A model generated the notes under the pieces. That model saw nothing but the letters and a program-made list of their open reading frames with translations. It had not been told where the DNA came from and searched no databases. From assembly GCA_026261815.1 (NCBI GenBank), contig JAMPIT010000476.1, forward strand, positions 3,685,501 to 3,749,500: DNA of 64,000 nucleotides, in the 5' to 3' direction. The stretch is from Monarcha castaneiventris obscurior (lineage: Eukaryota; Chordata; Aves; Passeriformes; Monarchidae). A program made the translations under genes and the position numbers. Every line of letters starts with the position of its first letter. Position 1 is the stretch's first letter. Shown here one piece after another: positions 1-14,900 of this stretch.

Positions 1-259
1 AAGATGGTCCCACTTGACATCTGTGTAGTTCATCTGTAAACAGGGGAACCAAAGGGAGAATTATGAGGAGTCATTGGCTTGTTTTCTTCATGCAGCTCTA
101 GGTTCAGTGCCAGAGAGGTCTTTCTTTCTGAAACTCAGAGAAGGCTTTTTGGACATGAAGAGCATCATGGTGACTGTTTGGAGAGAAGAAAATTCCTTCA
201 TATAAGCTCAGGAAATTTGGAAGCGCCAAGTGGGCAAGAGAGGATGACACACTTGGACT

Positions 260-446
260 GCATTAAAAAAACAAAAAGCCAAAACCCCACACCAGCAATA
301 AGCCAGATTTGAGGAATTGATCATCAAGGAAAGAGATTTAAAAAAACACAAACAAACAAACAAAAAACCCTACCAAAACCTACAAAACTTCCCACACACA
401 TTAGAAAAAACCCTAAACCCAAAAACCCCAAAAACAACCAAGAAAA
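260..446. repeat. A/C-rich low-complexity tract
   Basis: The plus strand is nearly all A and C for long stretches, with runs of AAAAAC, AAACAAAC and CCCTAAACCC. It is low-complexity sequence, with G and T almost absent between 331 and 440. Confidence 0.8.
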
Positions 447-3400
447 GGACAGGATGGTTTGCAGGCAGGAGTTGCTCTTCTGTACTGGAAGAGGCTGGAA
501 AGGGTGGATGTGGTGGAAATTCTTCTTCTGTCTGCACGAGAGTAAACATTCACAATTTATCATTGTCTAGGGGGAGAATTGCTTGTACACCTAGTGACAA
601 ATAAAAGCATATTTAAGGACAATAATAAGCAAGGTGGGCTTTATTATTTCAGCAAGAACAGCCTCTCAGGCTTGACCCCACTATGCTGGACAGGGCTGGC
701 TGGGGATCCCCTTAAGCCATTTAAAAACTTTTACAGTCCAGGGGCCCAGAGGCAGCAGCTCCCATGCTGAAGGGGCAACTCCCCTGCTGGAGTGTCTTCT
801 GCCAAGATTTATTAACATTTCCTTGATCCCTGTGGATTGAATATAGAGCCCTCACGAATAATCATTGCCATAGAGATATTGAGCCACGAAATGCAACCTC
901 TTCACGGATATTGTTGATGGCTGTAAGGAACTAATTCCGGGAAGACCATCTTATTACAGCCTTCTACTTGTTGTCTAATTGCAGTCCCATTATTCCTGTA
1001 GCCAGAAAAGCAATGTGCTTACCCTTTTAACTGTCAGAGAATGAGTCAGAGGACTTGTTTAACCCATAAAATATAACAACTTTTTCCTGTTTGTGATTTC
1101 CTGGCTTTATCTTGCTAATCACGGTGTAAACATCGGACATTATTTCCAGGTAAACCTATCTGATAAGTGTCACATTGCATAAAATAATATTTTACATAAT
1201 TAATCAAAACGTTTAGTTAATCCTCAGTTCGTAGGGATGGGGCTGGAAGTCTTAGACAGAAGGACGCATTCAAGGTCTGAGTGACTTCCTCTAGCATGTG
1301 TTAACTTGCCACTAGCTTTACTAGCATGACAAGAGCATGGAACTGCTGCAGTCCTGTCAAAGTCTGTGAAAAAAGTCCTTAAAATCCAGCTGAAGAGCAG
1401 AGACTTCATTCTCTGGATGAACACAGCAGTTCCTGCCTTCAGCTGTCTGCAGGGACAGGAACTCAGCTGCCAGCACTGGAGACCCTATCAAGATGTGCAG
1501 AATATCAGGTCAAGATAGACTAAAATTGCTGGTTGAGGCTGTGAGGTTTTAGCAGTTGTTTCATTATCAGCTGAGTCATCCCTGCAATAGGAAAGGAAAT
1601 CTGAAAGGATAAGTTGGGTAGCAGGACACAAAATGTCCCTTCTTCTAATAGGGGAAAGGTAAAATTTGGAGGTAATTTATTTTGAGAACATAACTGCAGA
1701 AGAGCAGAATGGTAGCAGAGAAATGTAAGAGGTAGAAAAAGGAAAAGAGACATTGAGAAGATCAGGAAGGATACTGGTTAAGGCGTGGGTAGCAGAGTGC
1801 CATAACTTCTTGTTTTCGAGTGTGTGCATGTTTAAGGGGGAATAGGAAATGGGGGGCCAGTTTTGGACTAGCAAATTTGGCAAGCAGTTCCTTGAAGGAT
1901 GAATTGGTTAGTTTTATGGTGCCCATGCTCACAGCCAGGGTTTGCTGCACGGTTTTGAACTGTACATATAAAAGGAGGGCTGTAGGGGTTAGTGTGCTCT
2001 TGAAAAGAAATTTCTTTTTTCTCAACAGAAACGTTTTCCCTTCCTTTTGTTAGTGAAAAGGAAACTTAAGGAATAGGGTCAGTATTTGTAGATTGCACCA
2101 GATACTGTAAATGCTACAAATACTGAAGATTGGAGTGAGGGAAAGATAAGCAGGAGAAAATATACAAAATTCTGTTTGTCCATCTCCATGAGCCTGGAGA
2201 GCTCACACTGTAGGTGAGACAGTTCCTTTGCGTAGGACACACTGAGCTGACCCAAAATTGCAATAAATCTGAAAAAGCTGCGGTACAAACTGAATGTACC
2301 GAACCACAAAATTTATGAAAATTAGTCTTATCTTATGTTCTCTTGTAAGTTCAGACTGTTTCTTAGCCTGATGCCAGAATTTAGTGAAAGAGGCGTTTTC
2401 TAGACTAATTGGATTTGGAAAGAAAATATTTTCATGGGCATCAGATGCACTTTTTGTTCCATCCTCTTTCTCAAACTGATATTGAGGATGTGCTACTATT
2501 ACAGGAAATTAATACACCATTTTTAGAGACTAAACTATTCTCCTCCTACTGTTCAGCAAGACATTCTGTAGCAGTCACGTGTGATGTGAAAGTCACACCA
2601 GCTCTTTAAAATCTCCTTATTACGAGACAATATCGAGTCAGCCATGTGCACAGTTACAGTTACCTGCTGAACTCCAATCTTTTGGCAAAGGGCTTCTCCT
2701 GGTGAAATGATTTCTTGTGCTACCTTGGGGTGTTAGTTATCTGTTGCCAGCTTGGGGAGGTTTGTATGTTTCACTCTGCCTCCCTAAATACTTCCAACTT
2801 TGTGTATAAGCATGCAAGGAAATGGCTGGAATTCAGGAGAGGGCAGAGTGACCAAATTTTTAATTAAAACCTTGCTCAGCTGTGATTCCGGCCTCTAAAC
2901 CAAAACCCCTTGGAGCTAATCGAATGTGGGTCACACAACTATAAACACAGACAAGAATCCAACTTTTGGTAGCTGGTTTTTGGGGAAATTTGGCACAGTT
3001 TTCTTGAAGTGAAGTGTATAAGCCATTGCTGCTTGATGGATTCTCCAGACAGGAATTGTGATGGCCGTCCTACAATGAAACTTGTGTAAAGAAAACAAGG
3101 ACAGACTCAGAACGTCACATTTTAATCTCCTGCTCTGTATTTCCTCTGAGAATGAATTTGGCCAGGGCTTTCCACCAGTCCATCTTTACTGGAAATTTGT
3201 GCCAAATTAACTGGCAGGCTCTGTAAAGCTTTTCTATTTTGCTGCTAGTGATTACAAATCAGGAGAAAAGTGACTACAAATCACTGCAATAGCGACCTAG
3301 AGATGACAACTGCTCCGCTGGCTTTTCAAGAAGAGCAGAGAGCTGTTCTCCTGAGGACAGAGAGTGGAAGTAGAAAGCTCTCCTTTAGTTAATGGTCCCT

Positions 3401-4865
3401 ACTGGAAGGGCTGGTTCAGGTTTCTCTAGTGTTCCAAGCAGATTGTTACATCAAGGGCTCTTGCAAACCCAAGTTTAACGTTGTGTTTTCTTTGCATGCC
3501 AAGGATATGTACTTACAAACAAAATGCAGTTCTTCAAACTCGACAGAAATATATTTTAGAGAGTACCATAGGGAGGAAACACCAGGAAAACTAGGCCATA
3601 ATTTTGTGGGGATACACTGACTTCCAAAATTAGCTGTAGAGATAGTTTGAGTAAGGGTATTCTCATTTGGAACAAGTAGCAGTTCCTACCCCACAGCAGG
3701 TGGAGTTTAACAGCTTATTTAGCAGCTACTGCTGCTCACAGTCTTCATTCCCCATAGGTTTGGGGCGGTCCTAAATGGTAAAGAGGTGATTTGACAACGG
3801 CTAATTGAGCATTTAACTGCTGTTACATAAGGATACTGAAGTTACAGGAGGTTTTGTGTGGTAGCAGGGGTTGTATTTAGGAAAGAAGAAATTTTGTAAG
3901 TTTTAGTGGAAAGGGTGTATTTAAGACATTAATCTAAAATATATAGTGGAGTGTTTTAAAATTTGAAAGCTATGCTGAGTTACTTTTCTAATTCACTAAG
4001 AGGATATTTGCATCAAATCATCTGAGCAGCTGAGGCTCGAGCATTCCTATAGGAAGCTCCTCCAGCACAGAAGGCTGGATACACAACCTGCATGTGAGTT
4101 CCATGGAATCCTAGTGCCATGGCTTTAAGTAAGTATGTTGAGCAGTAAAATACAGTTTAAGTAAATAGGTTAAGTAGGTGATCAATTGAATAATTACTGA
4201 GAAGTTCCCTTCAGGGAGAGTTGAAAACAGAACCTGGATTTGCTTTGCTGTGTTCTGGGTGGATGTTGTGTCCCTTAGCCCTGAGGGAAGTGGTACTTTA
4301 AAACAAAGCTTGTGGACTCAGTTCAGCCCTTTGGAGGTTCAGAGCAGCAGAGTCCAAGTGAGCCCTGAGGTGACATTGGTGTGGGTATTTCGGTGCCTGG
4401 AAAGGTGTCACTGGTGGCAGGCAGAAACCACCAGGCTCTGCCAGTGTGCTGAGCTGCTGGGAAGGGGCCTTACACAGAGACCTTGAGTTCAGTGGGTGCT
4501 GGACCTGCTGCAAGGCCACGAGTCTGGCTTTAGTTTCTGCTTTACAACTTGTACATCTTGTAGTGTGGGCAAGAACTTGTATCTGCTTAGGTAACGAGCC
4601 AGTCAAGCTTGTTTGTATTTGCAAAGTACTCCAAGGACAATCTGTGAGCTCAAAAGAAGGCTGAGGTATGTCCAGCCAGCATATGCAAAAGATATCTCTT
4701 ATCAATTCTGTTTCCTTTCTGCATTTTTATTCTCTTTTAATAAAGTTTTTATTGTAATACTTCCCATAAGCACTGAGAAATGAACTTGGTGGGCAGGGAT
4801 ATGGATTTGAGCTGCTACCGGGGAGCTAGAAGGGTCTCACTGCTCAGTAACTCATAAAAGAGGGT

Positions 4866-4891
4866 TAATAAGTTAGTTAATTAGTTAATTG
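4866..4891. repeat. TTAGTTAA short tandem repeat
   Basis: An imperfect run of TTAG and TTAA tetramers covering about 26 bp. Confidence 0.7.
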
Positions 4892-7800
4892 AGGTCAGCA
4901 GGGTTTATAAAGCTGATGCCTCGAGTCTGACTAGCAGCATTTTCCAGCACTCCACCAACCTGTTTTAAACTCGTCTTTGTGCTATTTCTGGGGAAAGAGC
5001 TTCTAGCCAAGTTCTGCATGTGCTGCCTTCTGCAGCCAGGGATGTTCAGCAGAAGACAATTCTGCCAGATCTGAGCCCAGACCTGCTCCAGAAGCTCCCA
5101 CAAGTGTTGCCTTTGCTCCTTAGCACCTAGTGAGTTGCACTGGCTGCTTACCTATGGAAGGCCTTATGTTCCTGAAGCTGTTTGCCTGGACCCTGTCAAA
5201 AACAGTAATAACAGAAAACAAAGCCAGAGAAAATGTTGGTTCTTCACTTTTGTCATCTAATTTGCTTTCAAAATCCAATGCAGAGCCTGGAAGGGTCTCA
5301 CTTAAGAGCTGCAGCATTTTGATTACATCAGTCTGTAAGCAATGATGCCTAACATAAAATGCAACACCTACTTCAGACTGAATTAGGGATGGATTTGCTA
5401 CTGATAACACTAAATTCATCACAAGGCAATGGCAGTGTTATTTTGTTGTGTGATCTGTTATTTCTGCAACTGCTGTGCACTATAGGAGCATCTGCCATTG
5501 GGAAGAATGCCATTAATATTCCTGTTTCTTATATTTGCAACTCATCTTTCCAGGCTTGATTGTCTTAAAATTCGTGCATCACAACAGATAAGTCAGTTTT
5601 TCCACTGAAATAAATCACACTTATACAAAAAGTGCACTACACGAAGATATGTGCAAGCCATGTTATGTGATTTTTATTTCTTGTCTATTTCCCTTCGTGT
5701 TTAATGTTTGCATTTTGTAGCCTTAAGGAGAGGGGAGAAGCAAAAAAGAGCAGGTTACACCACGTTTTCTTGCATAAAAACTAGGTTTTGATTGACTTTA
5801 AAAATCCTTTCACAGACTACAGGGTTAAAAAAAAAGCCATTGGAATATGCTATTTAGAAGTATGAGGGCTTTCAGTCATGAAAAATCACCAGTGAAAATG
5901 CCGAAATTTTTTTGACTAAGTTTTTCTTGAAGAAAATTAATGTTGGAGCATGTTTCTGTACGTTAATCTGAAATATTATCTTGGAAACAATTATAGAAAG
6001 GGGATGTAGAATAAATGTTTTTGATACTACGAATGTATACAAGAGGAGGTCATGTATTTGTTTTGTGTCACAGAAACCTAGCTGGGCTTAATCAATTGCC
6101 CCTTCTTGTTAACCTTCCTTGAGGTAATTTGGCACTTGTTTCATTAGTTAAGCTTTTGCATAATTACATTTTTGATATATTGCTACTGCGTTGCAAAAGA
6201 TAATATCTGTAAAGAAAAACAGGGCAAAAAAGTGTCACAGAGGATTAATGTCCCAGTTATAAATCTGCAAGCAAATTTGAACAGTCTGTTCCAAACTATT
6301 TTGTACTTCTGGCGTAGACAGAAAAGCAGTGTTGGTAAGCTGGACCAAGTTTTGTGTTTGTGGGGCTTTTTTGTGTGTTAAGTCTGGCAAGATATCTGTG
6401 GCCTGGAGCCAGTACAGCTTTGCTTGTCAGGACCAGGTTACTGGGAAGCTAATTGTTGGATTTAATCTCCTGTTGGAGACCTGGCTTGATATTCCAATCC
6501 TGTCTTGTACGTGTGGATTTGGGTGAGAGTTCTCTCATAAACTGCCTTTAATTTTCTTTGTTTACAGCATAAAACTAAAGTATCCTTAATCTGCAAAGCG
6601 TCTGGAAGGATTTAGATCAGTAGTGGTTGGTAGTACCATGTCCCAGGTCAAGGTGGCCAAAACCTATTTATCTCTTAGAGAATTATGTCTTTCATGAGTG
6701 AATGGCGTCACTTACCTTTTTAAATCTTCCTTTTCTTGTCTTATTTCAATTTTACTACGGGTTTGGTGTCTTAATCTGGCACACACTGTAGCTTGGGCAG
6801 AGAAGTCGTGGCCCTGTCTTTCCCAACTCCTGCTCCTCCTGGGGTATTTCTGAGCAGGGAAGGTGAGGTGAGTGTCTCTCATTCAGGTGGACTTTGTCTG
6901 CCTGAGGGCCATGAGCTGCTGCTGGGGTCTGTTTCACAGGGGAAAATTGGCAAAAACTTCCACAACAGAGTTTTTCCTGAGGCTGCAATGTTGGTGCAGA
7001 GTGGGGTGTGATTTTTACATCATTACTCCTGTATTACTTTGCATCTCATTGCAGAAGCTGTCAGCCTCTGGCTCCTTTCCCTGCTAAGAGGTTTTCTGTA
7101 GGGCCAAGCCTGTTGGATCTCACCAGGTGCTCTTTCTCCTGCAGTCCAGGCTTCAGGAGAGGCAAAAGAAGCCCAGCAGAAAGACTGAGGCATCACATGG
7201 ATGGTCTTCTGAAGACGCCACTGAATAAATGTTTGTGACAGAGTTCTCTAAATGTGCAGTGCTTTTCCAAGTATCCTGGGAGGAAGCATGCCTCATTGAC
7301 TGGGGACATTCATGGCTCTATTGAAAGATGGAAGAATGAACAAACAATGCCTTATTTAAACAAACAAAACAAGAAAAAAGTAAAACCCACCTCCTGGGAA
7401 CCAGAAGCAATGCAGTTTGCTTTGATCCTTTATTTGCACAGTAGGTAGACATTTTAATCTCTCTTTTTCCAATTACAGTGGCGAGTACGTGTTGCCCATT
7501 TCACTTTTGCTGCTGGGTTTTCTGTTCCAAGTATTGTAATTCACATAGGATTGCCTGGAAATGCAAAGTTCGTTCTTGATTTAAATAACTTTGCTCTCAG
7601 TTGCTTTTGGGTAGGGTTTTAGCCCATATTTGATGGAAGGGACAGAATAGCCCTGTGGTGTGCTGTGCATGATGAGGAGATAACTGGGGCAATCTTTACA
7701 TCTCATCTAAGCCTCTGGCTGAGGATTCTTGTACTTCAGCATCCCTGACTTTAAACGTGTGAGGATGGATTTATTTCAATTACACCTGTAATCTGATCTG

Positions 7801-8969
7801 TGCTTCTAAATGAGTGTGATGATTGTAGAAGTTGTGCTCTTTTTTTCCCTCACTTTGGGGAGACTCAATGACATAGAGGAATTGAAGCTTAGCATGAAAC
7901 CATTCAGCAGATCCACGTGATAAGTAATGGAACAATTTACTACGGGCAAATATCACTTGGAGATATGTGGCAGTTAGAGATGTACCTGATGAACCTCAGC
8001 TTTCTTGCCTTTCCTTCCCTCCCTGGTCTGTAACACTGCTAATAAGCAAGTACAGTAAGTCTGGTTTCCTGTGTTATTCCAATTCTGTGCCATAAACATA
8101 GCCACAAACCAAAGGGAAAATTCATATGGATGTCTTAGTTACTTGCTTGCATTCTTATCAAGAAATGCAAGCCTTTGCTCAGCTGAGCCCTTCAGTTGCC
8201 CTGGCTACAGGCACTTTGTATATTAATGCTTTCTCCTTATCAGAACCTGTCAGTAGCTTTCTTTTGAAAGAAGAAAATGGCAATTTCACTAGTCTTCTTG
8301 GTTTTGATAAGAATCAGTGGTATCTGAGCTACTGCTGGTGAAGTTTTTCTTAGCTCTTGTGGTGAAATTTGTTTTCCAGAGTTGAAAGGAAGACAGTTTT
8401 AAAACATGTTGCCTGGGCACTGAGGTGCTTGAAACCCCAAAATGCTCCATTTGTTTTTCGGAGCTCCTAAAGTAACAGACTCCTGGCTGGGCGTGGCTGG
8501 CTCAACTCACTTCTGTTCAGCTTTGTGTAGCCAAATTTAATGGGAGCTTTTTCTTCCACACAGCAGCTGAGGGTGCTGATCTTACCATCATTTCACCAAG
8601 GTTTTGTTGGGATGTGGAAGCTCACTGTGGCATAACCCAAAGCTGTGTATTGTGGGGATTTAAGACCTCAACTTCTGGCTTTCAGTGGGCACAGGATCGA
8701 CTGCTAGCATGTTATTTCATATGGTTGCCTCCTGGAAACACGAGTGGGCATCCAAAGCTGATGGATGTCATTCCTGGCCGGTACTCAGCCTCAGTTACCA
8801 TGGTTTAAGTCTTTTCTAACATTTTTTTAAATGAAACTTAGCTATTAATGATTGCCCCCTGTGAGATGACCTGGAGCGCTCGTGCCTGCAGGAGAAATCT
8901 TTCTGACACTGATGTGGTGATTGCAGAGCTCACCTCTGTCAGAAAGTGTGGATGAAATGGGGTGTGCTT

Positions 8970-8984
8970 CCACCAGGGGGTGAG
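8970..8984 (+). promoter_or_regulatory. CTCF-like core motif
   Basis: CCACCAGGGGGTGAG fits the CTCF core (CCACCAGGGGGCGC-type) with a change only at the last conserved positions. It is a single-motif observation, so occupancy is inference. Confidence 0.3.
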
Positions 8985-11900
8985 CCCTGGAAGTCCTGCA
9001 GCTGAAACAAAACACAGCCTCAGCCACTGCCAGCATCCCGAGCAATGTGTATTTTATATGATTCTGAAAGAGCTGATTTTTCTTTTTTTTTGAGACTACA
9101 GGAAAACTCTGCTTTCTAATGCCAGCTTGTTTGTCTGATGCTAATAATCCTGGATCTGTGTCTTGGATTATTGCCTAATAGACCACAGCTTTGGAGCCAG
9201 TGTATCATAACAAATTAACCGAGACATCTGCTTTATAATAGTCACACTTTCTTTCTTGGGTTGATCAGCCAGCGCTATGCAATTTCAATTTATTTGAGGA
9301 TATATTACCATTTAGTGCTTTAATAATTTGCCAAGGGTTAGGTGACTGAGTTTTCCAGCAGCATCAGCACGTGAAACTCTGAATTCCTTGGTTTTGTTCC
9401 TTTGAGCTGTTACTCCATGTCACCGGTGCGCTGAGTCACCCGATACACTGAAGCTATTTGGTAATATTCCTGGAACACGGTATAAAAGAGTTTATTCTCA
9501 GAAGTTACAAACTAATAGTGACATTCTTACTCAGCAGACCTACTCCTCTTACTCATTGCAACTTATGCCAGCTGACACCAGAGGCCACACGCTTTTTGCT
9601 CCTTTTGGTTGCTGGGAAAATTTTGGTCAGATGTCAACTCTCCAGCCTGTGGTACCAGCACATCTCTCAGGTGATGCTGTCAAAAACTCTTGCACAGTTT
9701 CACGTGGAAAAACTGCTCTGTTCAGCCCTCTACATGAGGAAAGGGAGTTTTGATGACAGTGAAGTTTAACCTTCTTCCCCAAAATGGCATGTGTATAGAG
9801 GCAGGGATGAAAAATGAGATTTACTAAACTGTGGATGCATTCAAAGAAAAGTGGAACATTTTAAATATAAAAATTTCCACCATATTTACTGACACAGATC
9901 CCAGCAATGTGTGGGGGCACCAATAAGGAACGCTTTTAGTTTTACAAAGTGGATATTGGCATGGTTTTTATCCTGTCCCTGCTTCCTGTGAGCAATGCAA
10001 GGGTGATTGACTATGCAAAAAGTTATGGAGTGGGAATTCCTTGGATGAAAACTGTTTGGTGGCAACAACTTTTGCCAAATTAGACCACTGAGCTTTATAT
10101 ACCCTCTAAAGGGATGTTTAAACGCCTCTCTTTAAATCATAACCAGCATATTGCGGTAGTGGAAGGCATTATTTTAGGATTGGCTAGTTCTAAACTTGTG
10201 TGCTTTTTGGAAGACATGTAACCTTTGGGAATGAAAGGATTACTCGTGAAAATACCTCCAAGGCTGCTATCAGGAAAGAAATGTGCTTCCAGGCTCCTTG
10301 CCAAGCCTCAGGGTTGCATCAGTCCTTTTGGAGTATGCTTTGTTAATGCTAGGAAGACGGTGTGCTCTTGTATGTGTTGTCTCCTCTAACTGGAGTAAGA
10401 GAAGTGACCTTTCCAAGGATAATTAATTGCATTTTCCTTCCTGCTTTGTTTGTTGCTTTCCTACTGAACCTAAGCTGATCTAAGCAGAGATCTGCTGGCT
10501 CTGTCCAACTGTACCTTCACTCCATCTCCTCAAGGCAGCAAATTACAAAGCTCTAATATCTATTGATAATAAATGAAGGGCTCAGTGGGAAGTTAATTTT
10601 CCAAAATACCTCAGTATCATACACTTGTGGAGAGGTTCTGAGTAGTAAACAAACAAAATTGCAGAATTTCTGTACCCAGTATATAATCAGGCAATAGCAA
10701 AACCTGAGGTCTCATTTTCAGGTCATTTTGATGTGGGTTTTTTGGGTTTTTTTCTTCCTTGTTTATTCTGGCAGCAATGGATGGGATTGAGGAGAGGCCA
10801 GGGATTTAGGTTTCATTCCAGGCACTAAAATACACTTTCCCATATGATGATGGAACAAGTTGGTTTTTGTAGTGGGTAATTGGAGCACTTAGGAAAGCAA
10901 GCAGTCGGTGCTGTGAGTGCTCAGAGGAGCTGGGAATTCACCTTTGGTGCCACTGTTTGCAGTAGCAGAGAGCAGGTGGGAAAGGCTGGAATAGCTGGGT
11001 CAGAAACACCCTGCATCCTCATGGGGAAGGAAATGGGCACAACAGCCAAGCAAGTAATAATTGGAAGAAAAATCCACAGAATATTCAGCTGACAAGCGAT
11101 CCAAATAGCAATGATAATCACTGTGTAAAGAAGGCCCTAAACATCTCTAGGGAAGTTGCATGGGAATTTTGAAACGTTCACTTGCAGGTTCCCCCCTTCA
11201 GATACAGGCCCTAAATTGTCTTCATATGCTCGTCAGTTTGGGGTGTTATTTCTTTTTGATGCTGCCATTTTCTGTATGGTTTTTTTCAGTTTCTTCAGAG
11301 GGTTAAGGAAATGTATCAATTCTTCATGGAGGGGCTGAATTTCAATCTGTGTTTAGAGAAAATTTCACTATATGCCATTTAGACATAACACTACTCTGAC
11401 TCTTACTGAGCTTACTTCATGTTTGAACTTAAAAGTTTTTCTCTTTTGCACATATATATCAGTACTAATACATTTATTTATGAGTAATAGCTGGCAAGTT
11501 TCCAGAACATAGAAGTCTCTGAAGAAACCTTATGCAGAGGCACATTTCCTACAGCAGTGGGAAGGCAGAGATAAGCTGCACTTCTGATAACAGCATCTTT
11601 TCAAGGAATTACTAAAAGAGAACAAATGATACATGTCAGTATTTATTGATGTGTTAGAGCTGACGGAGGTGCTTGATTGGCTGCTGAGCATTCTGCAATG
11701 TGTACCCATCAGGGTTTGGTAATGTCAGCTATGAGCTACGTCACCTTCCTCTTGCTAAACAAACTCACTGCAATCTTCTCAAAGTGAAGGTAAACACAAG
11801 TTTCATTCCAAACAGGTTGGTCTGGCTACCTTATATGGACTAAACTGTGACAAAACCAAGGACAAGCAGAGTTTTTGGCAGTGTTACAGTCTAAGTGGGA

Positions 11901-14900
11901 ATGAGACAAAAGAGAAATCGGCTTCTAAGAGAGTTTTAAGTCATTATCAGTCATTGGAAAGAATTCCTATAAGGGGAGATTTAACAGATTTTAGGTCTTC
12001 AATGAGAGTCTATGGGCAAGTCTAAGAATTAGGCTTAGATGATTGCTTGGAGAGTATCTCCAAATATTTTAGCTTAATTCATTAACTGAGCCCTGCACAA
12101 TCCTTTGGCTCCAATTAGAAGCAGACACATCAAACATGCCTATAATATTTGAAGACTTCTGCCATGCAGAGTATTATGTAGTTATAACAAAATGCAGACC
12201 ACTCCCTGTGGTTTTCTTGCTTAACATAGGTATTTGTGTGGTCACTATAATAAATATATATAAATATCGAGCATATTAAAAATCAAGCTTTCTAACAGTG
12301 CCTAACAGCTTTTATTCACTCTTTGAAGACTGACAGTTAATTGTGTATTATTTAATCAGCAGCTGCACCATTTTAGCAGGCTGAGGCCTCCTTGTGTGCT
12401 ACATACTTGTAATAAAAAATAAAGCTGCACTGATCTTCAAAAGTGGATGGCAGGGATAAATGGTCTCTTGAAATTTAAGCACTGTAAAAAATATCAGATT
12501 TTTCTCAAAGCAGGTAAAAGCAACTTCAGAAAATTAAGGCAAAACATGTGACTAGTTGTGTTAAGGATCTAGAGGGGCGTGCACAGCAACAAACCAGTGT
12601 AAATTAGTTTGGATTAGCTGGACTATACAGGACCTTCTCTAAATCCAGATGCTTCTAATTGTGAGGAGTAGAAAAACTGAAACAGGAAACAAAAACCTTC
12701 CCCATGGTCCTTGAGAATGTACTGGTGGATGGAGAAGTTGATGCAGTAAGAATTTAAAAGGTAAAGGAAGTGTGTGGGCTTGCTGCTTTTCTCTTTGGTT
12801 TTGTTTTGATTTTTTTTTTCTTCTCCACAGACAGTACCTATTTTACCTTCCCATTTTGGACACAGTTCTGGGAATGCTTTGACATCATCTTCGTTAGGTG
12901 GAATTTTTTCTTGCTTTATCATGTTGTATTACTCACAGGAATAGGCAAAAGTTATACAGCAGCAGGTTGTGCAGATGTGGTGTGGTTGTAAAGATACAAT
13001 CATACTTGAAGTTAAACTTCTCCCATGGAAGATGCTGGATTTAAGAACTAAACTGGGGAGTTGTAATTAAACAAGGAATATTACATATTTTTAAATGTAA
13101 TCTTTAACAAGGAATGAGAGGGGAAACAAGAAAATTGAGTCAAAGTAAGCACAGAAGTAAATAACAATTTCAGAAACAACTGTTTATCTAAGCTAACTAC
13201 ATCTTTTTATACACCAAGAAAGCTGTGATTTTTGTTAATGCTCTTAGTGAACTACTCATTTTGGAGACCAGTGGGGTTTTTTTGTGTGCGAGAGAGTATC
13301 TACATACTCCCTGGGAACTGCTGTGACAATTGTAGTGCTGCTTTAAGCAGTGCTGGGTAATTATTTTCTTGCTGGGAGCTGATGAGGGTGTTCAAACAGA
13401 TCTGACAGCAGCGTTGCTTTCAAAAGCATGAATTAGAAAGGGAGGGAAGCACAAGACCCACAGATCCATGACAGAAATCATGAGCTGTATCCAGCTGTTG
13501 GCTATCCCTTCTCTCTGGGCAGTTTGGGCTGAACAGCAATGACTGCAACTGCTCCCAACTCGACTTAATATTAAAGGAAATTAGTGACCCAACTGGTCCT
13601 TTTTGCATGCTGAAATCCATCCATCTTTGGAGAGGCTGGAAAGGAGAAGTGTGAAAGGGCATAACTTGCCTGTTTCCTAATCTTTTCCCTAAATGCTGTT
13701 CTCTTTGTGAAGCTACCTTTGAAATCTCACTTCTGTATCACAGGGAAATTCTTTTTCTCCCCCAGTCCATGTCCAGGTGCAGCTTCTTGTTCATAACCTT
13801 TCCTGATCAATATGGATTGGTATCAGTGCAGGACTGATACAAGAATAAATTACAGATGTATGAATCATAAAATTGCTATAATGCATAAAATATAAATTAG
13901 ATTTAAAAATAAATTGCTCTGCTTTATATGAAAGTTATTCCCCTTGTCTTTTGCTTTTAGAGCACCACTTTGTTTGGTGTTTCTGTTCTTTTTTGATTGA
14001 TGTTATAGGTATAGCCACATCCCTCTTGTGAGGCTGCACTTCTTGTTTCTCACTTATCTGAGAATCTGTGTGGGATTAATTCTGCACTGGATAGTGTGGT
14101 TGCATCTGCCATCTCATTTGTCACGCTGCAGTGAAGCAGAGTACGCCTTGTGCTTTTAGCTTCAGTGAGCTTTATGGCTTATTAATTGTCACAGACCTTA
14201 ATAATTTGCTGATGTAAATTCTTTTCAAATCTTGCACTTCACATTAGAAAGGTTAATGGCAAGCAGCTGAATTTAAGTGACAGACCTAATGGTGCAATTG
14301 TTTCCTGATGGCATTCTTTAGACAAGGGGCAGTAACAATTTCAGTTTCCTGAATGTCTTTGGGGACCATATTTTTGTTATCACCTAAGACAAGGCTCTGT
14401 TCTGCCTGCCCAGGCAGGTCTGCTTTGTACATCTATCAACAGAGCTGTTTGGCCAAGGAAAAGAAAGGAGAATGGTGCTCCAAACAGAATAAAAATAGCA
14501 ACAGTGGAAAACTGACCAAAAGCCATTTTAATTCATTGAAAACCAAAGGAATGCTGCGTTTCTATAATGGTATTTCCCACTGGATTCAAATTGCCCCCTT
14601 TACAGCATTGGTCATAAATACTTTTTTCATTGCTTCAGTAATATTATTGCACATCTGGACGAAATGTGATCAGTCTTGGATATTACTGATGCAATGTGTG
14701 CTGGTGCATTTGCAGGAATGGACTGTGCACAAGCTGGGAGGGAGAAGCAAATTTCTCATCTCCACATGTGGTAGTTTTTAAACTGTTTGGGAGGGTTTGA
14801 GAAAGTTTTGTTAGGCTAAATGGGAAGCCAGAGTCTTTTTATAGTTTTGTTTCTCTGCTTTCTTAGCTCTTGTTATTTCTGGTCTTGCAGGAGTGGTGTC

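Noticed and set aside
14353..14781. 142-codon plus-strand frame considered as a small gene
   Set aside because: No recognisable domain and no splice context; treated as a chance frame.
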